64,000 nt of DNA, taken from assembly GCA_911728435.2 (NCBI GenBank), contig OU452199.1:21524860-21588859 (forward strand). The letters are read 5' to 3'. The notes beneath the pieces were generated by a model, which had not been told where the DNA came from, did not search any database, and saw only the letters and a program-made list of their open reading frames with translations. This DNA is from Apoderus coryli (lineage: Eukaryota > Arthropoda > Insecta > Coleoptera > Attelabidae). This document shows, in pieces, positions 1 through 12,812 of the stretch (within the stretch, counting starts at the first letter, position 1; every line of letters starts with the position of its first letter). The translations under genes were made by a program, and so were the position numbers.

Positions 1-1062
1 AGCTATTGGGATTAATTTGTAGTTATCAGTTTCTATCAGCATTGCCCAATAGAACCTGTTTACATTTAGAACGGATTTAATATGGTTTTATAAGCAAATC
101 CAAATGCAAAAGCTATTGGGATTAATTTGTAGTTATCAGTTTCTATCAGGATTGCCCAATAGAACCTATTTACATTTAGAACGGATTTAATATGGTTTTA
201 TAAGCAAATCCAAATGCAAAAGCTATTGGGATTAATTTGTATTTATCAGATTCTATCAGGATTGCCCAATAGAACCTGTTTACATTTAGAACGGATTTAA
301 TATGGTTTTATAAGCAAATCCAAATGCAAAAGCTATTGGGATTAATTTGTAGTTATCAGTTTCTATCAGGATTGCCCACTAGAACCTGTTTACATTTAGA
401 ACGGATTTAATATGGTTTTATAAGCAAATCCAAATGCAAAAGCTAATGGGATTAATTTGTAGTTATCAGTTTCTATCAGGATTGCCCAATAGAACCTGTT
501 TACATTTAGAACGTTTTAATATGGTTTTATAAGCAAATCCAAATGCAAAAGCTATAGGGATTAATTTGTATTTATCAGATTCTATCAGGATTGCCCAATA
601 GAACCTGTTTACATTTAGAACGGATTTAATATGGTTTTATAAGCAAATCCAAAAGCTATTGGGATTAATTTGTATTTATCAGTTTCTATCAGGATTGCCC
701 AATAGAACCTGTTTACATTTAGAACGGATTTAATATGGTTTTATAAGCAAATCCAAATGCAAAAGCTATTGGGATTAATTTGTAGTTATCAGTTTCTATA
801 AGGATTGCCCAATAGAACCTGTTTACATTTAAAACGGATTTAATATGGTTTTATAAGCAAATCCAAATGCAAAAGCTATTGGGATTAATTTGTAGTTATC
901 AGTTTCTATCAGGATTGCCCAATAGAACCTGTTTACATTTAGAACGGATTTAATATGGTTTTATAAGCAAATCCAAATGCAAAAGCTATTGGGATTAATT
1001 TGTATTTATCAGATATAATCAGGATTGCCCAATAGAACCTGTTTACATTTAGAACGGATTTA
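1..1062. repeat. 110-bp tandem satellite, about 9.7 copies
   Basis: Near-identical units begin at 1, 111, 221, 331, 441, 550, 654, 764, 874 and 984, so the period is 110 bp, with one 1-bp-short unit and one 104-bp unit. The last unit ends in unique sequence near 1062, and the array runs off the left edge of the window, so its true size is unknown. Units differ by a few substitutions (for example the variant around TATTTATCAGATTC). No unit encodes a long reading frame. This is ordinary satellite DNA by structure; no function is visible. Confidence 0.95.
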
Positions 1063-3573
1063 AATGTAAATCCCTGTATATTATTATAAATAAATTATAA
1101 CTCTTCAATTTTGTTGAAAAACGTTAAGGTCTATAGTATTATAGAATTACTTACCTCTTCGTCGAATTAATTTTCATTTATTATTATTATTTTTTATATA
1201 TGTCTAGAATTATTGTTTTAAAAAACCATAACTTTGGGATTTGTGGAAGCAAAAAACAGTCTGCACTCGGTTACATGTACTTTTTTTCTATTTTAAAATT
1301 ACATGTCAATATTTATCTCAATGTTCACCTAAAACAAAATATAAAATATTAATAATACTTAATCGATGAGTAGAAACAAGTACGTTTTATCACTTCACCA
1401 AACAATTTTTTTAATGTATAGGCGCGTTTTGGTAACAATGTTAGCATCTTTAAAAGAGAACTAAAATGCTTGTCAACATCACTTGAAAATAAAATAAAAG
1501 TGATTTGAAATGAAGTGGTAAGACGTGTGCTTAATTGTCTAATAATTACAATTAATAAAATAGTTTATTCTCACAGTATAGTAGTAGTAGTATAGTAATA
1601 ACACAAACAACGTCAGTTATATCAAATGACATAAAAACGGTAGCAAAACATGTTTCGTAAGTAGAAACTGTAATCATTAACATTAGGTACATACAAAAAC
1701 AAAGATATCAAAATCATAATTCAATTATGTTTTATTTAGAACATATTAATAGTTCTTTGAGCTAACATATATTTTTTGTCATACATATATTATGTAAAAT
1801 GATGAATACTAAATTTTTACGCGAAATTAATAATCATAATATACCTAATTATTTAATTTATATCAGGCAAGTGTCTAGTCTTTTAAAATCACCACACTGG
1901 CGTAGGCGTAAAGAAGTTTAAAGACGACTTGTCTTGGGTTTCAATAATAATCTGATTATGGAAATGTTTTAGAAGATATATATTGTGAACTAAATAAGTA
2001 GCTATTAAAGTTTTAGGGCTCCATAATATATTGCGCGGCTAAGTTTAATGAAAATTATTTTTGGAATGTTATCATAAATAAGTATTTTAGGTCATTTTAT
2101 ACGTAAATAAGTACTTGTTGAACCAAATTTGGTAAACCATACTACTGAACATTTCTAAGTTCTGAACTTTTGGCAAAATAAAAAAAAAACATAACTACCT
2201 AAAAATCTTACTGGGCTTGCCTGAAGACAGCAGATATACATAGCCACATAGTAAACTTGGTCTACATACGCGATATAAAATGAGTGCCTTAGAGAATCCC
2301 GTGAAAAGTGTATAAAACGGATAAAAAGTAAACCCAATATTTTTGTCGACTATAAAATACTAATAAAAAAAAAAGATGTTAGGACTTTTTTTATAGAAAA
2401 AATTATAACATAAAATTGTTATTGAATAATACTAACTTTCCGTTCCTCATGTCTTATTGTCTAAAATATCTTCACTCTCTACGTTTATTTCTTCAGAGGT
2501 TTCCGTATTCTCTTTGAATTATTTTTCATCCCATCTAAAAAAAATTTCAAGTCCATGACTAACTTTTTGTGGAAAAGTTAGACATTGGAATATTAAAATA
2601 TCAGTTATGAAAATACTGTTAAGCAGTTCATTACATAAACAATCCTTTTATTTAATTGGTACTTACCACAGCTCTGCCGGGGCGCCCTATTAATATCGGA
2701 TATCTTTATCCCAATCCAGGTATTTACTTTTGATAACTGGGTACGCATGGCGAATTCATCAGTCCCTTTTTTAATTAAATAAAATGTTGTAATATCTGAA
2801 AATGCAAAACGAATCAGTTCCATGTATTGGCTTCAGATATGCCATCTAAATATGCCCAAACAGAAATAAAATTTGAATAAATAGGCCATTCTTACAGCGA
2901 GCGGTGTACAATTTTAATAGCAAAGTAAAAAACAAATGTCACCACAAATATGTTTTATATTAACGCCTTTATAGAGACACGTTTCGAGAGTATAATACAC
3001 TCATCATTGGCCTGCAGCAACCTAATGCTGGAAAACCTAACAATTAAACATTCACATTTCAATGCAGAACCTGTACTGGGGAGCATTTCAGAGTTTAAAT
3101 GGTAAAACGTAAGTATTTACAATACAAACATTGTAATGTCCTCGGACAGGGTTCTTGTTAATTTTCCAGACTGAATAAAAGATATTATAATTAGGTGGAT
3201 GAGACAGAAATGTACTTGAAGATTAATATTGAAATATAGAAAGAACAACAAATAAGTCCACAAACAAAACCTTAAATTGCAAACGTATAAGAATCATAGA
3301 ACAACGGCAGACTTCTTATCGCACTGAATACAAAATTTGTTTAAAAACATTGCAAATAATAATAAATTAAATTATTGGTGTGGAAATAAAATAAACTTCC
3401 TGAATTGGTTTTTTTAACTTTGTGTCATAAGGAAAATCTGCCTCATGATCATAATGAAACCTATAAAACGGTAGCAAGTGAGAACCCAAAAGTTCTATTT
3501 TAGTCATGATATCAATGATACTTGAACGTTCAAAATTATACGGTTTTCAAAATACCAAAGCTACCTTCTAAGG
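1063..3573. other. AT-rich intergenic DNA, no gene seen
   Basis: Only short chance reading frames (60-72 codons) are present, with no recognisable protein motif. Simple-sequence tracts such as GTAGTAGTAGTAT near 1580 occur. I see no RNA gene or transposon terminus here. Confidence 0.6.
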
Positions 3574-3613
3574 AGAAACTGTGTTCTTGGTAAGGACCAA
3601 GAACACAGTTTCT
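3574..3613. repeat. Perfect 18-bp hairpin with 4-nt loop
   Basis: AGAAACTGTGTTCTTGGT at 3574-3591 is followed by AAGG and by its exact reverse complement at 3596-3613. A perfect 18-bp stem is unlikely by chance in this AT-rich context. It could be a recent hairpin-forming duplication or a structured RNA element; no terminator-like context is evident. Confidence 0.85.
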
Positions 3614-3691
3614 ACAAAAATAGCAAGCAAACATTTTATAAACTACTAAGTACTAGATGGATAAAGCTAAATAATATGATTTCACTCTTAC

Positions 3692-4095
3692 TTAGTTTTG
3701 AAACAACGTCGAAGACATTTTTTGCAACCATTGAACATTTAATAACTCATTTGTTGCTTTCAGTTGTTCCCTCAAATTATTTAGTCTCATTGGCTTTCGT
3801 GAATTTTCTTTCAGAATTTCCTCTGGGTTTAACATTTTAATTCGCTTTTCCCTTATCTGCGTTTTTTTCGCTTATCTGCGTTTTCAGAGCATCAATATCG
3901 TCTAAAACAACATGATTTATTTAGATTTACAGACGAATATAAATTTAAAAAGTAATCAATAATAAAACTAGCAAAAATACCTTCAATATATAAAATACAA
4001 AGGTTTGTAAGTTTTTTATATCTTCGGTGATCCAATCCAATCCAATCTCCTGTACTATATCATCATCAAGGAATCTGAGATAAGCATACCCCATA
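3692..4095 (-). pseudogene. Two candidate exons of an unrecognised gene, probably decayed
   Basis: On the minus strand, an exon candidate at 3981-4095 follows a TTTTAG acceptor, reads about 38 codons beginning MGYAYLRFLDDDIVQEIG, and ends at an AAG/GTATTT donor. A second candidate at 3692-3901 follows a TTGTTTTAG acceptor and ends in a TAA stop after a lysine/glutamate-rich, probably helical tail (LNNLREQLKATNELL). The 79-bp gap between them would be a short insect-type intron. The second exon holds a 19-bp direct duplication (TTATCTGCG copies at 3853 and 3872) that shifts its frame, and the exon phases do not join cleanly. I do not recognise the protein; it may be a dead copy or chance. Confidence 0.3.
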
Positions 4096-6220
4096 CTAAA
4101 AAGAGTAAAAAGTTCTTAAATATTGTCATTAATTCTCAATTCTTAATATAATAATAAATTATCATTAATTCTTTAGATCTTCTTTCATCTCCCAAAAGTC
4201 TTAAATGTGTGTATAAATTGAAGAAAATTTAATAAAATAAAAATTGTTAAAATAACTACGAATAATGTTCCATATTTCACCGTTTTGGAAAATTTAACAC
4301 ATTTGTTTTATTAATTGATTGTGGTGAAATATCTATTATTACAGTACCTATATGTACAGGGTGTATTCTGGTTGATGGTATACACTTTGTTTTGTTGTTT
4401 TGGGAAAAGTAACTAAGTACGAATATTTTGAAAATGTAAGTAATTACTTAAGTTGGATTTTTTCGATATAGTTAATTAGGTAGACAACTATTAAAACGTT
4501 TTTTTCTTTATTAACGTTGATAAAGTTCACAAGAATAAATGTATTCTACCACTTCACCCAAATTACATATTATAGTGACAATATTATTGTATGCTGATAG
4601 ATTAGGTATTAGTACAGCTAATACACACAATTAGCTGTCGTATTAGGTTGATCTGAATAATCACTTACATTTTCAAAACAATCGTATGTATACTGTGTAT
4701 CTAATACATTGCGTGCGTACTAATGATAATGATTACTATAATATTATATTAGCAGAGCATAGGCAATGTTTTTTATTCCTTATAAAGACAATGATATACC
4801 TTGGTAAAAAGAATAATTTATTTGCTTACCTGCTTCTTATAATTCGGAATAAATTTTATCACAAACAAATCACAACACAACACACAACACAAAGTTATTT
4901 AGTTATTTTATGCTGTTAGATAGTCATAGATGAAAGATATTATAATATATATTTAGGTTAGCATTTACACTTATTTTATTACACAATTGAGATAGAGTAA
5001 TTAACATATTATTGATAATGAAAAACAAAACATAAACCGACGCCATAACAAAACACGTGTTGTTTGTGTGTGGCCAGTGTTGTTCGCATCCTTTTTTTTT
5101 TCGTACTAGATTGAAATTGTACCGCAGCAGTGTTGTCATAGGGAATTATCAAATTGTAACATATTTTATTCGACAATTCCAAAATCAAGATTATTACAGA
5201 CTTTGTTGTCTGATTATTATGCATGAGTTTATTCAGTTGACGATAGTTTTTTATTGATTTCTGGAATATATATATAATGACGACATAGAGATTGCAACAG
5301 ATGTTTTAATTACATTTAGATATTTTGACTTTTTATATAAAGGCAATAACAAAATATGCGCCATAGCAATTAATATAATAATAGATAATAGGTATATAAA
5401 TATACGCTATTATTGTTATAGATAGAGAATAGTAGGTATTAAATAAGCTACCAAAATTGAGTTATGACGACATACATGTTGTATTCACACACACTTCTGG
5501 ATGTGATTGTATTAATATTCATGTCTTCACCCATTCTAGAATAATTTTGAAATATACTATGATATAATTCTATACCGTGTCAGAAGTCAGCTGCAATCGG
5601 CAACACTGAACTCTGAACTATTCACAAGCGTCAAGCATAAACCACTATACCTACTTACTAGTTGCCAGATTTACGTCAAATCCGCAGTTTTGTCGCGATT
5701 TTCTTAATAAAATATTCATATATATTTGAGATATTTATTATAAACTAAAATATAAATGGTGATATATTTTACAGGTTGTCCATTATTTCAATTTTAGTTT
5801 TTTTCTTATTAGTTATTTTTTTATTTATTTAGTTATCATGTCATAGGCAAAACCAGGATATAGTGAAGACTATACCTCGGCAACACTGAGTATTAGTAAA
5901 TGGTCAGCGTTGCCGGTTGTAACATAATAATTATTATTACAATTTTGCACTAAATCTGGTACTAAATTTGTACTGTAAGATGAATTTAATGAATCTGTAC
6001 TAGGATTTTTTATATACTAAATTGGCCAACAATTGACCTTTTTTTCTTGGTGACGTAACATAATATGTTGTAAAATCTGAGCAGCTATAACATTATAATA
6101 TTATGTTTAAGCATGTTATCGGCAACAGTGGATACGGTAAGAAAATCATAACTATTTTGTCAAAACACAAAAAACAAAGTAGTAGTTGTCTTTATAAAGA
6201 CAATGACCTCACCTATCTAT
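4096..6220. other. AT-rich intergenic DNA
   Basis: The open frames of 66-77 codons here have no recognisable domains and lie in low-complexity sequence. The stretch contains an ACAAC-type microsatellite near 4865-4890 and two copies of a short palindrome ending TTTATAAAGACAATG (4780-4793 half copy, 6186-6205 full). The string CGGCAACACTGA recurs near 5597 and 5877. I see no gene. Confidence 0.55.
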
Positions 6221-6664
6221 AGGGTTATTCTTTCGTAGTGATTGGTCTGAACAAGTGAATGTGATTAAACTGTATGTGATTATACTGAACTGAATATTTG
6301 GCGAAACCGAAAGATCATCTTTTTTGTGATTGTCTTTCACTTAACCTCGAAAACAACCAAATCTGCTCTGAAAACTGGAAAATTATTTCTTCCATGATAT
6401 TATTATCCATGTTTTAAACTTTTACAATTTATTGGTTTGATTCGAAATCATATGCCAATTATTATCTCTCAATACTTTTAGAGGTTAACAACTGTTAACT
6501 GAACGAACTAACCGGTACCTAGAGGTTGATCAGTAAGCGGCAACGGGGGTAGGAATTTTAATCAGTTTGTTAGAAGTGACCGATGTCGAAACAATACGCA
6601 CAATCGTGAATGAACTGACAATTTTCAGATTGTTCACTTAGTTCAGTACGAAAGAATAACCCTT
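6221..6664. mobile_element. Short inverted-repeat element (MITE-like)
   Basis: AGGGTTATTCTTTCGTA at 6221 is mirrored by TACGAAAGAATAACCCT ending at 6663, and similarity continues inward (GAACAAGTGAA against TTCACTTAGTTC). The element is about 440 bp and has no reading frame. Starting with GGG and sitting beside TA-rich bases, it could be Harbinger- or mariner-type; the target duplication is not clean enough to decide. Confidence 0.6.
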
Positions 6665-6784
6665 ACATTATTAATGTTTAGGTATATATTTTATTTTAAT
6701 AACTTAAGACGCCGTGTTGTTTTATGCAATAATTTCTTAAAATAAGGAGCTCAAGAAATCTGCATTATTTAGGATAACGGACAT

Positions 6785-9700
6785 GAATGAAATTTTTTAT
6801 TGAATCCGTATTGAAACCAATCGCATCGTGGAAATTCTTATTCAGCAATTCTATATTAAACGCAATTGAAATAAGCAGTTTTATGCCGCATAAAAACTAA
6901 TTCAAACTGATAAAACCAAATTAAACATTTGATTTGGAATACCTTATTGAAACCAATAAATTCCAATTAAAGAATTTCTTATTAATCCATATTGAAACCA
7001 ATTCGTTTCATGATAATTTTTATTCAGTACTTCCATATTAAACGCAATTGAAATAAGCAGTTTTATGCCGCATAAAAACTAATTCAAACTGATAAAACCA
7101 AATTAAACATTTGATTTGGAATACCTTATTGAAACCAATAAATTCCAAATAAAGAATTTCTTATTAATCCATATTGAAACCAATCCGTTCCATGGTAATT
7201 TTTATTCAGTACTTCCATATTAAACGCAATTGAAATAAGCAGTTTTATGCCGCATAAAAACTAATTCAAACTGATAAAACCAAATTAAACATTTGATTTG
7301 GAATACCTTATGGAAACCAATAAATTCCAAATAAAGAATTTCTTATTAATCCATATTGAAACCAATTCGTTCCATGGTAATTTTTATTCAGTACTTCCAT
7401 ATTAAACGCAATTGAAATAAGCAGTTTTATGCCGCAGAAAAGCTAATTCAAACTGATAAAACCGAATTAAACATTTGATTTAGAATACCTTATTGAAACC
7501 AATAAATTCCCAATAAAGAATTTCTTATTAATCCATATTGAAACCAATTCGTTCCATGGTAATTTTTATTCAGTACTTCCATATTAAACGCAATTGAAAT
7601 AAGCAGTTTTATGCCGCATAAAAACTAATTCAAACTGATAAAACCAAATTAAACATTTGATTTGGAATACCTTATTGAAACTAATAAATTCCAAATAAAG
7701 AATTTCTTATTAATCCATATTGAAACCAATTCGTTCCATGGTAATTTTTATTCAGTACTTCCATATTAAACGCAATTGAAATAAGCAGTTTTATGCCGCA
7801 TAAAAACTAATTCAAACTGATAAAACCAAATTAAACATTTGATTTGGAATACCTTATTGAAAGCAATAAATTCCAAATAAAGAATTTCTTATTAATCCAT
7901 ATTGAAACCAATTCGTTCCATGGTAATTTTTATTCAGTACTTCCATATTAAACGCAATTGAAATAAGCAGTTTTATGCCGCATAAAAACTAATTCAAACT
8001 GATAAAACCAAATTAAACATTTGATTTGGAATACCTTATTGAAACTAATAAATTCCAAATGAAGAATTTCTTATTAATCCATATTGAAACCAATTCGTTC
8101 CATGGTAATTTTTATTCAGTACTTCCATATTAAACGCAATTGAAATAAGCAGTTTTATGCCGCAGAAAAGCTAATTCAAACTGATAAAACCAAATTAAAC
8201 ATTTGATTTAGAATACCTTATTGAAACCAATAAATTCCCAATAAAGAATTTCTTATTAATCCATATTGAAACCAATTCGTTCCATGGTAATTTTTATTCA
8301 GTACTTCCATATTAAACGCAATTGAAATAAGCAGTTTTATGCCGCATAAAAACTAATTCAAACTGATAAAACCAAATTAAACATTTGATTTGGAATACCT
8401 TATTGAAACTAATAAATTCCAAATAAAGAATTTCTTATTAATCCATATTGAAACCAATTCGTTCCATGGTAATTTTTATTCAGTACTTCCATATTAAACG
8501 CAATTGAAATAAGCAGTTTTATGCCGCATAAAAACTAATTCAAACTGATAAAACCAAATTAAACATTTGATTTGGAATACCTTATTGAAACCAATAAATT
8601 CCAAATAAAGAATTTCTTATTAATCCATATTGAAACCAATTCGTTCCATGGTAATTTTTATTCAGTACTTCCATATTAAACGCAATTGAAATAAGCAGTT
8701 TTATGCCGCAGAAAAGCTAATTCAAACTGATAAAACCAAATTAAACATTTGATTTAGAATACCTTATTGAAACCAATAAATTCCCAATAAAGAATTTCTT
8801 ATTAATCCATATTGAAACCAATTCGTTCCATGGTAATTTTTATTCAGTACTTCCATATTAAACTCAATTGAAATAAGCAGTTTTATGCCGCATAAAAACT
8901 AATTCAAACTGATAAAACCAAATTAAACATTTGATTTGGAATACCTTATTGAAACCAATAAATTCCAAATAAAGAATTTCTTATTAATCCATATTGAAAC
9001 CAATTCGTTCCATGGTAATTTTTATTCAGTACTTCCATATTAAACGCAATTGAAATAAGCAGTTTTATGCCGCAGAAAAGCTAATTCAAACTGATAAAAC
9101 CAAATTAAACATTTGATTTAGAATACCTTATTGAAACCAATAAATTCCCAATAAAGAATTTCTTATTAATCCATATTGAAACCAATTCGTTCCATGGTAA
9201 TTTTTATTCAGTACTTCCATATTAAACTCAATTGAAATAAGCAGTTTTATGCCGCATAAAAACTAATTCAAACTGATAAAACCAAATTAAACATTTGATT
9301 TGGAATACCTTATTGAAACCAATAAATTCCAAATAAAGAATTTCTTATTAATCCATATTGAAACCAATCCGTTCCATGGTAATTTTTATTCAGTACTTCC
9401 ATATTAAACGCAATTGAAATAAGCAGTTTTATGCCGCATAAAAACTAATTCAAACTGATAAAACCAAATTAAACATTTGATTTGGAATACCTTATGGAAA
9501 CCAATAAATTCCAAATAAAGAATTTCTTATTAATCCATATTGAAACCAATTCGTTCCATGGTAATTTTTATTCAGTACTTCCATATTAAACGCAATTGAA
9601 ATAAGCAGTTTTATGCCGCAGAAAAGCTAATTCAAACTGATAAAACCAAATTAAACATTTGATTTAGAATACCTTATTGAAACCAATAAATTCCCAATAA

Positions 9701-10140
9701 AGAATTTCTTATTAATCCATATTGAAACCAATTCGTTCCATGGTAATTTTTATTCAGTACTTCCATATTAAACGCAATTGAAATAAGCAGTTTTATGCCG
9801 CATAAAAACTAATTCAAACTGATAAAACCAAATTAAACATTTGATTTGGAATACCTTATTGAAACTAATAAATTCCAAATAAAGAATTTCTTATTAATCC
9901 ATATTGAAACCAATTCGTTCCATGGTAATTTTTATTCAGTACTTCCATATTAAACGCAATTGAAATAAGCAGTTTTATGCCGCATACAAACTAATTCAAA
10001 CTGATAAAACCAAATTAAACATTTGATTTGGAATACCTTATTGAAACCAATAAATTCCAAATAAAGAATTTCTTATTAATCCATATTGGAACCAATTCGT
10101 TTTATGGTAATTTTTATTCAGTAATTCCATATTAAACACT
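6785..10140. repeat. 182-bp tandem satellite, about 18 copies, with higher-order variants
   Basis: The landmark GCAGTTTTATGCCGCA recurs every 182 bp. Each unit is itself built from degenerate 20-25 bp pieces of the form ATCCATATTGAAACCAAT. Two unit types alternate: the common form reads GCATAAAAACT, and a variant reads GCAGAAAAGCT at about 7435, 8163, 8709, 9073 and 9619, i.e. spaced 4, 3, 2 and 3 units. Rare markers (CCGTTCC at 7186/9370 and TATGGAAACC at 7309/9493) repeat with an offset of exactly 2184 bp, or 12 units. No coding content. Confidence 0.95.
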
Positions 10141-10435
10141 ATTCATTTTAACCTATTAAATCCGTATAAAACCCACTTTGTTTTGAATCTGTAATGGCAT
10201 ATTAGATCTAATCATATTTAAAACTTATAGAGACCAATACAATTCCATTGATGTGTTTTATATGTATATCCAAATAAACCCAAACCATATTGAATCATAT
10301 AAGATTACTATTAAAATAACATAGAGCTTGTCAAAGCCAGATTAAAACCTACATTCACTTATAGATACTTATAGATCCAGATCAAGTTTTAATATGATTC
10401 TATACGGTATTTTCAACAGGGTAGGATCTGAAAAA
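10141..10435. other. Diverged satellite edge ending near ACAGGGTA
   Basis: Sequence beyond the satellite still contains degenerate pieces related to the unit (AATCCGTATAAAACCCAC, CCATATTGAATCATAT), then turns unique after CAACAGGGTA near 10425. This suggests the satellite lies inside a larger element whose right end is here, but I found no matching left end. Confidence 0.4.
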
Positions 10436-11860
10436 GCGCAACAAATCTGTGTGAAAGCCAATGTTGTTCATCTTTTGCAGAACAATCGTCAATTGTCAAA
10501 GGCCTTCGTGAAATCTGTATAGATTGTGTCAACTTGTAGTCCTTGTCCTACAATGGGGTAAACCGTTTGGAAAAATTCTGCAAGATTCGATATCGTTGAC
10601 CGTTTTCTAAAAAATCCATGCTGTTGTGTGACTATACAGTTTTTAATATTTTCTCAAAAACCTTCGAAAAGTTGGACAATATTGATATAGGCCTGTAATT
10701 GACTACTCTACTGGTGTCACCCGACTTATGTACCGGGCATATCCGTGCGGATTTTCATACCCGGGGAAAAGTGCAGAATTCCAAGGATTTGTTGTATAAA
10801 ATAACTAAAGGCTCAGTAAATACATGAGCACAATCCTTTAGTAAAAATGCTGGCACATTGTCCAAACCGGACGTCAGTTTTGGTTTTAATTCTTTTAATA
10901 CCTTTAACACGTCATTTGAGTCAACAGAACCTGCAGAAATTACGTTATGAATTATCGTCGCTACACTGCTTGCTGCTTGTTTCATTTATGCTAACAGCTA
11001 ACATTGCAATACGATTTTGTAGAAATTCTAGGGATGTCAACGATATATCGATATATTAAAAATTTCGATATATTTTAATCGATATATTTCTTTCGATATA
11101 TCGAAACAAATATCGATATATACAACACGATATATCGGTACATTATCAAAATAAATGTATCTGCTACAGCTGCTTTCTTTCGCTAGTTTTCTTGGTCCGG
11201 ATTTATTAGTCAGGATTTGTTGGATTTCTGAAGGCTCGATAAGTTTACCTAAAAGAGGCAAGGGGGTTACGTATCCCGATCCCGATGGGCGCTAAAGTGG
11301 GGATGAATCAGAAAATGCGTTTTTAGCGAAAGAACATGTGAATCCAAACGCGTTTGGATCCTGAAATCAGTAGCTAAAGAAAGTAGCTTACATACACCGG
11401 TTTAAAACTAAAAGGTCCTTGTTGTGTTGCCGTAGCAGTCGACGCACACAACAAAAAATCGAAATCGTCTAACTGGAAATAGATTATCAAAATTATTATT
11501 TCTAAGTTCTGTCCTGTACATAACCTGATGTAATTATTTTTAAAGAATATTCTTACGTTTGTTTGGAATGCATATGTATTTTCAGCCAAATAAATTTTAA
11601 TGAATACTATTTTATTTAATTATTTGAATCTTTAAAATTTGAAGTTTATTTACAACTAGAATCCACTCTAAAATAAAAATATAGCAAATATATCGATATA
11701 TATAAAATATCGATATTTTTCATTCGATATATCGAGTATATCGATATATAGTTTCGATATATCTTTTGATTCAATATATCGATATATTTATTTATTTTGC
11801 TATCCCTAAGAAATTCAACTATTATATTTTTTTCTACGTTGTTTGCATAGAAATCTTATA
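10436..11860 (-). pseudogene. Decayed non-LTR reverse transcriptase, interrupted by a hAT element
   Basis: Read on the minus strand, 10985-10755 gives a reverse-transcriptase N-terminal region (SGLDNVPAFLLKDCA, then the YNKSLE type of motif). After a frameshift near 10745 it continues with VVNYRPISILSNFSKVFEKI and later the catalytic-block motif TDFTKAFD near 10520. A stop follows shortly. Upstream coding sequence resumes beyond the inserted element (11817-11860, reading toward NNVEKNIIVEFLQN across the insertion), so the frame was split by the 780-bp insertion at 11029-11808. The motif set fits Jockey/CR1-type LINE polymerases. It lacks the FADD block and the endonuclease, and is non-functional. 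Confidence 0.75.
11029..11808. mobile_element. Non-autonomous hAT-type element with ATCGATAT subterminal arrays
   Basis: The element starts TAGGGATGTC and ends TATCCCTA, and is flanked on both sides by the 8-bp duplication AGAAATTC (11021-11028 and 11809-11816). An 8-bp duplication with (C/T)AGGG-type ends is the hAT signature. Both ends carry clusters of the self-complementary string CGATATATCGATATAT (about 11040-11140 and 11690-11790). The 550-bp centre has no transposase. It sits inside the reverse-transcriptase remnant and is therefore younger than it. Confidence 0.85.
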
Positions 11861-11861
11861 T

Positions 11862-12812
11862 CTTCGTTCGCGGCCACGATGCTGAATTGATTCTGAACTG
11901 AATCGTGACGTCACAGAACTGGTTTTAAAGCGCAGGCGCGGTTCGAAATGCGTTCATAACTGCAATCACCGCGAACGCAAAATAGAACCAAAATAGAATC
12001 GTATAGCTGGATGCCGGAATATTTTAATTTTATGTTGTATGTTCTGTTGTTGTCGTGCAACAGTTGTTAATAAAAGTTAGACATTTGAAGAAATTTGAGT
12101 TATATTTTGGATTTTTATGTTGACGTGTTCAATCTTTAATCACTGTTCAGTCCAGTTCACTCAAATATTATCCCTATTATGAAGATACTGTCCCGCAATT
12201 TGGTGAAGAAGAATATCGTGAACATTTAAATAATGTAATTGAAACAAGAAACGTTTAATTGAAAACTTATTTTATTTTTGTTGTTTTCAATTTTTTTAGG
12301 ACGTCACGGTCACTAAATACTTCATAAGAAATAAAAAGTAAAACCTCAATAATAACAGACCCAAAAAATTTCTGCTTTTATTTATAATACTCAGATCTAT
12401 CTACCTGAAAAAATAAAATCCTTCAACCCCTATTCTACTCTTTCTTGGATGTCTTCTTCTTTGTAGTCACTGACACTGTCTAAAACCCTTATCATTGTCT
12501 TTATTTCTTTATAAAGACAATGCTCTTATATACCTACAAGGATAAAACATATAAAAAATAAATAAATATAACCAGTGTATAATTGTTGGTTATCCAGATT
12601 GCGCATGTCAGAACCAACAGTTCTTCCTCAGTCCGTAGAACTGAAAAATCGATTCAGAACCAGTAATGAACTGATTCTTTTTTCACCGCGAACGCCAAAG
12701 TGTTTGATTCTATTACTAGTAGTCCGATAATTTTTTCACCGCGAACGCCGAAATCGAAACTGCGCAAGCGTAGAGAACTAGAACCAATTCAGAATCGTGG
12801 CCGCGAACGAAG
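11862..12812. mobile_element. Inverted-repeat DNA transposon with a possible Harbinger transposase scrap
   Basis: CTTCGTTCGCGGCCACGAT at 11862 is the reverse complement of ATCGTGGCCGCGAACGAAG ending at 12812. The inner sequence repeats the pieces TTCACCGCGAACGC and GAACCAATTCAG. Around 12150-12258 the plus strand reads PYYEDTVPQFGEEEYREHLN before a stop, which resembles the N-terminal part of PIF/Harbinger transposases (inference from motif style only). No convincing target duplication is visible. It abuts the non-LTR remnant. Confidence 0.6.
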
